DNA from: Podospora bellae-mahoneyi
Lineage: Eukaryota > Ascomycota > Sordariomycetes > Sordariales > Podosporaceae
Reading direction: 5' to 3'
DNA: 64,000 nucleotides
Assembly: GCF_035222275.1 (NCBI RefSeq)
Contig: NC_085884.1
Coordinates: forward strand, 3,720,001 to 3,784,000
Below, piece after piece: positions 58,590-64,000 of this stretch (positions within the stretch are counted from its first letter, which is position 1; every line of letters begins with the position of its first letter). The notes below the pieces were generated by a model that saw only the letters and a list, made by a program, of their open reading frames with translations, searched no databases and was not told the origin of the DNA. A program made the translations under genes and the position numbers.

Positions 58590-61500
58590 ATGACAATGGG
58601 CCAAGAACAGAGCGCTCCTCGCGAGAACGACGACGACAACACGGACATCCAAAGCGGCCGCTCATCCCCACTTCCCCGCTGGGACCACCCGGAAAACCAG
58701 GAGCAAGTAGAACGACAACACGCGGCTACTACCGAGCCGCTCTCCGAGACCGAGCCCCCTCCAGAGGCGAGCAAGAAAGAAAAGAAAAAGAAGAAAAAAA
58801 AGAAGAAGGATCGCGAGAGGAGCGTTGGTGAAGTTATGGACTCACCGGGCCGATCTCTGTCGCAGCTGACGCCGCTGAAGAGGAAGAAGACGCGTCCTCC
58901 GTCTTTGGGGAATGCCGAGAATGTTGGTCAGAGCCCGGATGGTGATGGGTCGGCGAGGCGGAAGTTGAAGAAGTCGAAGCGGATGTCGTTGGGGACGATT
59001 TTGAATGAGAATGCCGATGCTGTTGAGAACAATGACAGTCAGGATTCGTTTGTTCCCCAGCCGACGCTTCCAGAGCTCGAATCTGAGCCTCGGCTTGAGA
59101 ATAATGAGGAAGAGGACGAGGGAATGGAGGATGCTATGGCTTCTCAACGGCGCAAATCGAGTAGCAAGAAGAAGGGCAGGAACAAGAAGGCTGAGCCAGA
59201 ACCAGAGCCGGAACCAGAGCCAGAGGTGGAACCAGAGTCGGAGCCGGGGCCAGAGCAAGAGCAAGAGTCAGTGCCAGAGGTGGGACTGGCCCCTGAAGCC
59301 GCCGCCGTGGAGGATGATATGGAATTGGACGAGGCTGAGGAGGATCTTGCCAACCTGAAGACTGAACGCCCGGATCACGATTCTGACGATGACGTCGACA
59401 TGGAGGACGGTTCGGCAGCACGATCCCAGCACGTTTCCGAGACACCCGCCCCTCAAGAGGAAGAGGAGGAATCGCATACTTCGCCCATCGTGCACGTTAA
59501 GTCCGAGCCAGGGGTGTATGACGAAGACGAGGACATGTCGAGGCTTGGGCAGGGAGATGCCACGGACGAAGAAGAGTCACTTGTGCCAACCAAGACCGAG
59601 AGACTGCAAAGGGTGATGAATGAAGCACAGTCTGCCTACGACTCTGGGTATATCGAGACGGATGGCAGCAACGAAAGAAGTCAGAGGTTCGCGACTCAGG
59701 TTTCGCCCGCTCTGGACCATGAAGAGGCTACGCCGTCGGAAGATGAGGTAATGCAGAATGTGAAGTCTGCGCCGGAGGAGGATGAGAAGGAGATGAACGG
59801 GACACCGGCGAGTGAAGCCAGCCCTGCTCAGGCGCTTAAGGCTGCGCCTGAGAGTGAGGGCGAGGAGGAGGGAACACCAGAGAGCGAGGCCGAGGAGGAG
59901 CAGATATTGGAGGCCGATGAGGAAGAAAGCGAGGTAGACGACGAAGAGCCGGTTAATGACCCCCTCGAAGACAGTGCGGACGAGGAGGAGGTAAGCGAGG
60001 AGAGGTTCTCCGAAATCCCCGAAAGCGACATTGAACAACCAGAAATGCAGCACGAGGAACCGAGAGTCGAACCACCGTCGGAAGCTGGGAATGTGCCGAC
60101 CAGTCAGAGCGAGCAAGCTCATGTCAATGGGACCACCGTTCAATCTTCACCAGATCTTGGCGGCGACGATGTTGCTTATGCGGCTTCGCCATCACCTCCT
60201 CCCCCCTCATCTGCCAGGGCCCGTTCTTCCACGAAACGTAAGGTGAAACGTGCTTTCAATCCCGAGGCCCCCGTCAGCGAGCCAGACGCACAGCCGGAGA
60301 CATCCTCAGCTCGCTCCCAAAAGAAGCGTAAATCAAGAGATCAACCAGAGAAGCCTCAGGAGGAAGAGAAACCTGAGGAGCCCGAGGAGCAGCTCGAGGA
60401 GGAGCCCGAGGAGGAAGAAGCTCCTGCTCCCACCCCAGCACCCAAGAAGAAAAGGTCCAAGAAGATTCGCGAAGTTCTTCAAGAACAAGAGGGCGGCGAG
60501 ATCGATGAGGAGGTCCCCGCTGCCTCTACACCTGCCCAAAAGCAGAAAAAGACACCAAGGTCAAAGAAGTCGAAGAAGGCGGCCTCCGAGGAACAAGAAG
60601 AGAAACTCGATAAGCACGGTTACGCTACTGGGAGACTTACTGCTGTTGAAGAAGATAAGGTCACCAAAGCAGTGAACAGGTTTCGCAAGGACGAGGGCCT
60701 AACCCAGGCTGAAATCAACAGGATCATCCAAGAAAACCCTGCCGTAGCCGTGCACAATGCCAAGGGTGCCCCGACATTGCATGCCGCTCTTTGGACCGCT
60801 GTGTGCGAGGCGTGCCCTTCAAGATCACGGTTGAAGCTGCAGAAGTTTTGCAGACGAAAATTCCACAACTTTGTGGCACGTGGTCAGTGGACTGCTGAGC
60901 AGGATGAGGAGCTACAGGAAATGATGAAGATTCACGGCAACAAGTGGACAGTCATCGGAGGTCTGATCAACAGACATCCCCAGGATGTTCGTGACAGGTG
61001 GAGAGACTATATCGTTTGCCGGGACAAAGTAGTGAAGCATGACTGGAGCAACGAGGAGGAGGCGAAGCTCACCCAAGCCGTCAAGGAGGCTGTCGACAAG
61101 ATTCGGAAAGACCTCATCTCGAGGGGGGAGGACGAAGGACAAGCCGAGAGCCTGGTCAACTGGCAGGCTATCAGCGAGGCGATGGGCCGGACGAGAAACC
61201 GACTTCAGTGCATGGAGAAGTGGAAGAGAATACTCAAAGCTGAGCCGATTGCGGACCGGGATAGGGTCATCACCTTGCTCCCTGATACTGACAACTGGAG
61301 AGTTAAACTGGCTCGCCAGGATTTGACCAAGATTACACCAGCTGAGAAATACAGATTGGCCTGCGTCATCCGTGATGGCTGCACGGAAACCGAGCGGGAG
61401 ATCGACTGGAAGAAGATTACCGAGAGGGTCTTCAAGGACAAGTATCAGCGTCAAGCCCTGATTGTTATCTGGGGCCGGTTGAGGTCGTCGGTGCCACACC

Positions 61501-62432
61501 ATGGGGATAAGACCGTTCATGAATGCGCGCAGCATATTGTTGATAGGTATGATGAAGAGGGAGGATTTGGGGACAGCTACGGCAACTACCCTGATGAACA
61601 GTCCCTTCCTCCCAGCGCCAAAAAGCCTCGCGGCAATGCCAAAAAGCCGAAAGAGCCGACGACGAGACGCCGCTCGACCTCCGTCGCCTCCGCCAAAAAG
61701 AAGAAAAAAGAGTTGAGTGAAGCTTTTATTGTTGACGAGACTGACTCTGAGGGTGAGACGGTGGTGGAGAACACTGTGATGGAGGATACGGTGATGGAGG
61801 ATGCTGCCTCGATCGCTTCCGATGCCCCACCGATCGACTCTGATGAGGAGCATGAAGAAGAAGCGCCCGAGGAGGCCGCAGACGAAGAAGCAGAAGCACC
61901 ACCTCAGTCCTCCGTCGTGAAGCGCCTCGCCCCTGAAGAGGATGACACCCTGGATCAAGAAGACGAAACACGCCCCCCATTTGTGCCGTCCCCCTCGGTC
62001 GAAGCAGATGCAGCCCGCACTCGTCGCCGCGAGCGTTCTCTCTCCAACAAGCCCCCCACCCCTGCCGCCATCGAGGAAGAATCTGGTGAAGAGGTCCAGG
62101 ACGAGGACATGGTCACCAGCACTCGTCTCAAGTCGGCCAAGAAGCGCCCCGCCACCGAGGAGATGTCGCCCCGCAAGAAGAAGAGAAAGACCAACTCGGA
62201 GAGTACTGTCCGGCCTGCGGTTCTGAGCAGTTCTTCGCCTGCTGTTACGTACGGGAGGAAGTCGAATAGCAGGAAGGAGAACAAGAAGGCGGCGGCGGAG
62301 GCGGTGAAGGCGAGGCAGGCGAGGGCGTTGAGCACGATCAGCAGTGATATGGATGACATGGATGATATCCCTGCGAGGCTGCCAGGGCAGACGCCACCGG
62401 GGAGGGTGACCAGGAGAGTTGCGAGAAAGTAG
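58590..62432 (+). CDS. REB1: Reb1/TTF-I-like Myb-domain DNA-binding protein
   Basis: Proteins of this type bind rDNA terminator sites and promoters, stopping RNA polymerase I and blocking replication forks. The single exon encodes 1280 residues. The N-terminal 620 residues are highly charged, with a long lysine run (KKEKKKKKKKKK), an EP-repeat at about residue 203-226 (PEPEPEPEPEVEPE) and many acidic patches. Basic/acidic Lys-rich stretches follow. The DNA-binding part starts near 675 (LTAVEEDKVTKAVNRF), then a first Myb repeat at about 765-805 (GQWTAEQDEELQEMM ... WTVIGGLINRHPQDVRDRW), a second (HDWSNEEEAKLTQAVKEAV ... WQAISEAMGRTRNRLQCMEKW) and a further Myb-like stretch (IDWKKITERVF). The C-terminus is acidic then basic. 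Start is the first ATG (MTMGQEQS); a second ATG two codons on is possible. It is longer than yeast Reb1. Confidence 0.82.
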   Translation: MTMGQEQSAPRENDDDNTDIQSGRSSPLPRWDHPENQEQVERQHAATTEPLSETEPPPEASKKEKKKKKKKKKDRERSVGEVMDSPGRSLSQLTPLKRKKTRPPSLGNAENVGQSPDGDGSARRKLKKSKRMSLGTILNENADAVENNDSQDSFVPQPTLPELESEPRLENNEEEDEGMEDAMASQRRKSSSKKKGRNKKAEPEPEPEPEPEVEPESEPGPEQEQESVPEVGLAPEAAAVEDDMELDEAEEDLANLKTERPDHDSDDDVDMEDGSAARSQHVSETPAPQEEEEESHTSPIVHVKSEPGVYDEDEDMSRLGQGDATDEEESLVPTKTERLQRVMNEAQSAYDSGYIETDGSNERSQRFATQVSPALDHEEATPSEDEVMQNVKSAPEEDEKEMNGTPASEASPAQALKAAPESEGEEEGTPESEAEEEQILEADEEESEVDDEEPVNDPLEDSADEEEVSEERFSEIPESDIEQPEMQHEEPRVEPPSEAGNVPTSQSEQAHVNGTTVQSSPDLGGDDVAYAASPSPPPPSSARARSSTKRKVKRAFNPEAPVSEPDAQPETSSARSQKKRKSRDQPEKPQEEEKPEEPEEQLEEEPEEEEAPAPTPAPKKKRSKKIREVLQEQEGGEIDEEVPAASTPAQKQKKTPRSKKSKKAASEEQEEKLDKHGYATGRLTAVEEDKVTKAVNRFRKDEGLTQAEINRIIQENPAVAVHNAKGAPTLHAALWTAVCEACPSRSRLKLQKFCRRKFHNFVARGQWTAEQDEELQEMMKIHGNKWTVIGGLINRHPQDVRDRWRDYIVCRDKVVKHDWSNEEEAKLTQAVKEAVDKIRKDLISRGEDEGQAESLVNWQAISEAMGRTRNRLQCMEKWKRILKAEPIADRDRVITLLPDTDNWRVKLARQDLTKITPAEKYRLACVIRDGCTETEREIDWKKITERVFKDKYQRQALIVIWGRLRSSVPHHGDKTVHECAQHIVDRYDEEGGFGDSYGNYPDEQSLPPSAKKPRGNAKKPKEPTTRRRSTSVASAKKKKKELSEAFIVDETDSEGETVVENTVMEDTVMEDAASIASDAPPIDSDEEHEEEAPEEAADEEAEAPPQSSVVKRLAPEEDDTLDQEDETRPPFVPSPSVEADAARTRRRERSLSNKPPTPAAIEEESGEEVQDEDMVTSTRLKSAKKRPATEEMSPRKKKRKTNSESTVRPAVLSSSSPAVTYGRKSNSRKENKKAAAEAVKARQARALSTISSDMDDMDDIPARLPGQTPPGRVTRRVARK

Positions 62433-62787
62433 GAGTATTGCAGGTCTCGGTGGCGGGAGCAAGGGAGGGAAGAGGAGATGATGAAGCGATTTGGGGGAGT
62501 TGAAGGATGATGATGTCAGAGGGGAGAAGGGGCAGGTAGTCAGTCGTGGGTATCCAGCGAGAGTGAGTCGAGTTTGGAGCAGAAGTTGGGTGGGGGGAAG
62601 CGTGTGTGTGTGGTGAGGAGTGGGGGGGTGAGGGTTTACATTTAATTGCATGGATTGGTTCTACCTGTATGATACTTGATGTGTTTTCGGAGAATTGTCA
62701 GCGTGCTTGGTAGATAGGGGTTAATGGAAGGGTGTATGTTTTGCATCTATAGAATGTTGTCGTGTGTACCATCTTGCGAACTCAGTG
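62433..62787. other. 3' region of the Reb1-like gene
   Basis: The + strand is G-rich up to about 62640, then more balanced. No gene is seen. Confidence 0.4.
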
Positions 62788-63240
62788 TTATGGGATGGCC
62801 CAGCTTAGCTTGGGCCGGAGCATGTAAGTCAGATCATCGTCCTTGTTGTCGTTGGCCTCAGCCCTGGTGTTATGCATTTTCCTGGCGTAGACGTTGTTGT
62901 CTTTGAGGAGCATTTCGCATTCTTTCTGCACCCTTAATCAGTCAATCATCAGTCTGTAAGCAGGTGATGTCGAGAGGGGTGCTCACCTAGCTTCTGTACC
63001 GGTCTGTGAACTCGACGGTTGAGATCTGGATTGCTTCTGGCTTGTTCTCGTATTGGGGGTACCAGGTCTTTGAAGCTGGGCCAGGGGGTTAGTAAGGTTC
63101 GGCAGAGAGTAGGCAGGTAAGTTAGATGGCTATACCTTTAAAACGAACTCATCCTTGCTCCCGCAAAGAATGAGGAGCTGTTGCTCGAGGTATTGCTTGT
63201 CGTAGCACCTGTTTTTGAAAGGGATGTCGACTCTTTTTTG
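62788..63240 (-). pseudogene. Fragment of an unrecognised gene with an in-frame stop
   Basis: Three - strand segments have exon-like codon use and splice-like borders: 63240-63136 (35 codons, VDIPFKNRCYDKQYLEQ), 63067-62987 (TWYPQYENKPEAIQIS) and 62925-62788 (ECEMLLKDNNVYARKM, ending SWAIP and TAA). Frames join in phase 0 if the second segment begins at an AAAG acceptor. The last codon of the second segment is TAG, directly before a GTGAGC donor, so the spliced message would stop early. The 5' part of the gene is not identified upstream. It is either a decayed gene or a real one whose middle exon ends differently from this model. The family is not recognised. Confidence 0.45.
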
Positions 63241-64000
63241 CTACGAGTTGGTTAATCGTGACGGTTCCCTGTCAAAGACTGGACATGGTCCGAGCTAGCC
63301 TGTTGGTTCTTTAGGAAGTGATCTCATGCCCATCGAACTGGCCAAGACCGCCTTCGAGGCAGCCTCCTGGCCAACTGCAGTGGCTACCGGGCGGTATATG
63401 TTTCCCCCTCGGGGACAACGTGCGCAACGTGCAACCCGTTTCTCCTCGTTCCGCTCGGTACTTCAAAGAGCGCACTTTAACTGCGCTCTCCCCATCTACA
63501 TCCATCTTCGCTACGTGACCAAAAGAGGGCAAATCGTTTCCAACGCTCATACCATCTGCCAGAGGAGCCTCCCTACTCTGTGACACTCCACAACGGACAC
63601 CCATCTGTGGAACTCAGCTGATTAAGAAACTGCACGGCATTTTGGGCAGGATCCGTATCTTGAAGCGACAACCCACCAGAAAGGACCTTATCTCAATGGA
63701 GTCCCCGCGGTCGACAACCAAGGCAGACGAATCAAAGGTAAATAAGGATTTGGAACTGTGATCATATGTCGAAGCTCCCAATTTGGATTCTTCACGGGCT
63801 GTGAGGGCATATTATCGTCTGAAGGTGGGCGCCTTGGTCCTCGGAAGGTAGGTGCTGATGCTGGAAGTCTTCCTCACTTTGGGGTTTGTTCCTCAACCCA
63901 TCTGTTCCTATCAGTAACTGCAGGCCGTTAAAGATGAGTTTTTCCTTACCAGGGAGAGTGATAAGTCATTGCTGTAGAGGTTGGTAACCTGCTCGCAGCA
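63241..64000. other. Right edge, coding-like stretches on both strands but no gene called
   Basis: Open frames on the + strand (63326-63583) and the - strand (63604-63311) overlap and both have plausible codon use, so neither can be chosen. A further + strand stretch at about 63650-63738 ends at a GTAAAT donor-like site. These may be exons of a gene running beyond the window or remnants of the decayed gene to the left. Confidence 0.3.

Noticed and set aside
60912-62651. 579-codon open frame on the - strand opposite the Reb1-like gene
   Set aside because: Antisense shadow of a coding region with clear Myb repeats on the + strand; its content is low-complexity.
63326-63583. 85-codon + strand frame at the right edge
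   Set aside because: Codon use is plausible, but an equally plausible - strand frame overlaps it and no family was recognised, so no gene was called.

Overview
The window is nuclear DNA from a filamentous ascomycete (Pezizomycotina, most likely Sordariomycetes/Sordariales). This rests on small introns (about 50-75 nt) with GTAAGT/GTATGT-type donors and CTAAC/CTGAC branch sites, on pyrimidine-rich leaders, on monocistronic genes on both strands, and on the gene set: a NoxA-type NADPH oxidase, a Zn(II)2Cys6 regulator, allantoinase, a cytochrome b5-acyl-CoA dehydrogenase fusion and a Reb1-like factor. The species cannot be fixed from the sequence alone. No rRNA, bona fide tRNA, CRISPR array or intact transposon was found. 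Nineteen protein-coding genes are modelled with exon junctions, plus one broken gene fragment near the right edge.

Layout, left to right. 0.8-1.7 kb: ubiquitin E2 of the UBC4/5 type (+). 1.7-5.3 kb: gene-free. 5.3-7.2 kb: NoxA/Nox1 (+). 8.1-9.5 kb: flap endonuclease FEN1 (+) with a GC-AG intron. 11.0-12.8 kb: cytochrome b5-acyl-CoA dehydrogenase (+). 13.5-14.2 kb: SYS1 Golgi protein (-), divergent from COA6 (+, 14.8-15.3 kb). 16.5-19.7 kb: PI4P 5-kinase MSS4 (-). 21.9-23.8 kb: allantoinase (-) with an unusual insertion and GATA sites upstream. 27.2-30.0 kb: an unrecognised 920-residue protein with four Cys/His modules (+). 30.7-31.8 kb: MDR-type alkenal/enone reductase (-). 32.9-34.4 kb: COQ1 polyprenyl diphosphate synthase (-), divergent from VMA12 (+, 34.8-35.7 kb). 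36.0-36.9 kb: an ESCO-type zinc-finger protein without acetyltransferase (+). 37.4-38.9 kb: a PsiD-like member of the phosphatidylserine decarboxylase family (+). 38.9-46.8 kb: nearly 8 kb of gene-free DNA with a possible tRNA-derived SINE. 46.8-49.3 kb: AT-hook/Zn2Cys6 transcription factor (+). 50.4-52.5 kb: mitochondrial AAA-type ATPase (-). 55.2-56.8 kb: a disordered protein behind a G-depleted leader (+). 58.6-62.4 kb: Reb1/TTF-I-like Myb protein (+). 62.8-63.2 kb: fragment of a gene with an in-frame stop (-).

Most genes are independent housekeeping functions (ubiquitination, DNA repair, lipid and ubiquinone metabolism, V-ATPase assembly, trafficking), and no biosynthetic cluster or operon-like unit is evident. 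The best candidate for something undescribed is the 920-residue protein at 27237-29999. It carries four tandem copies of a Cys/His module whose second half has strictly conserved spacing (H-x3-C-x-M-R-x3-D-[VL]-x3-C-x-C in three copies). A degenerate copy of its C-terminal exon DNA lies out of frame just behind its stop. Across the window, synonymous sites also shift from C-ending codons at exon starts to G-ending codons at exon ends, and this resets after introns.
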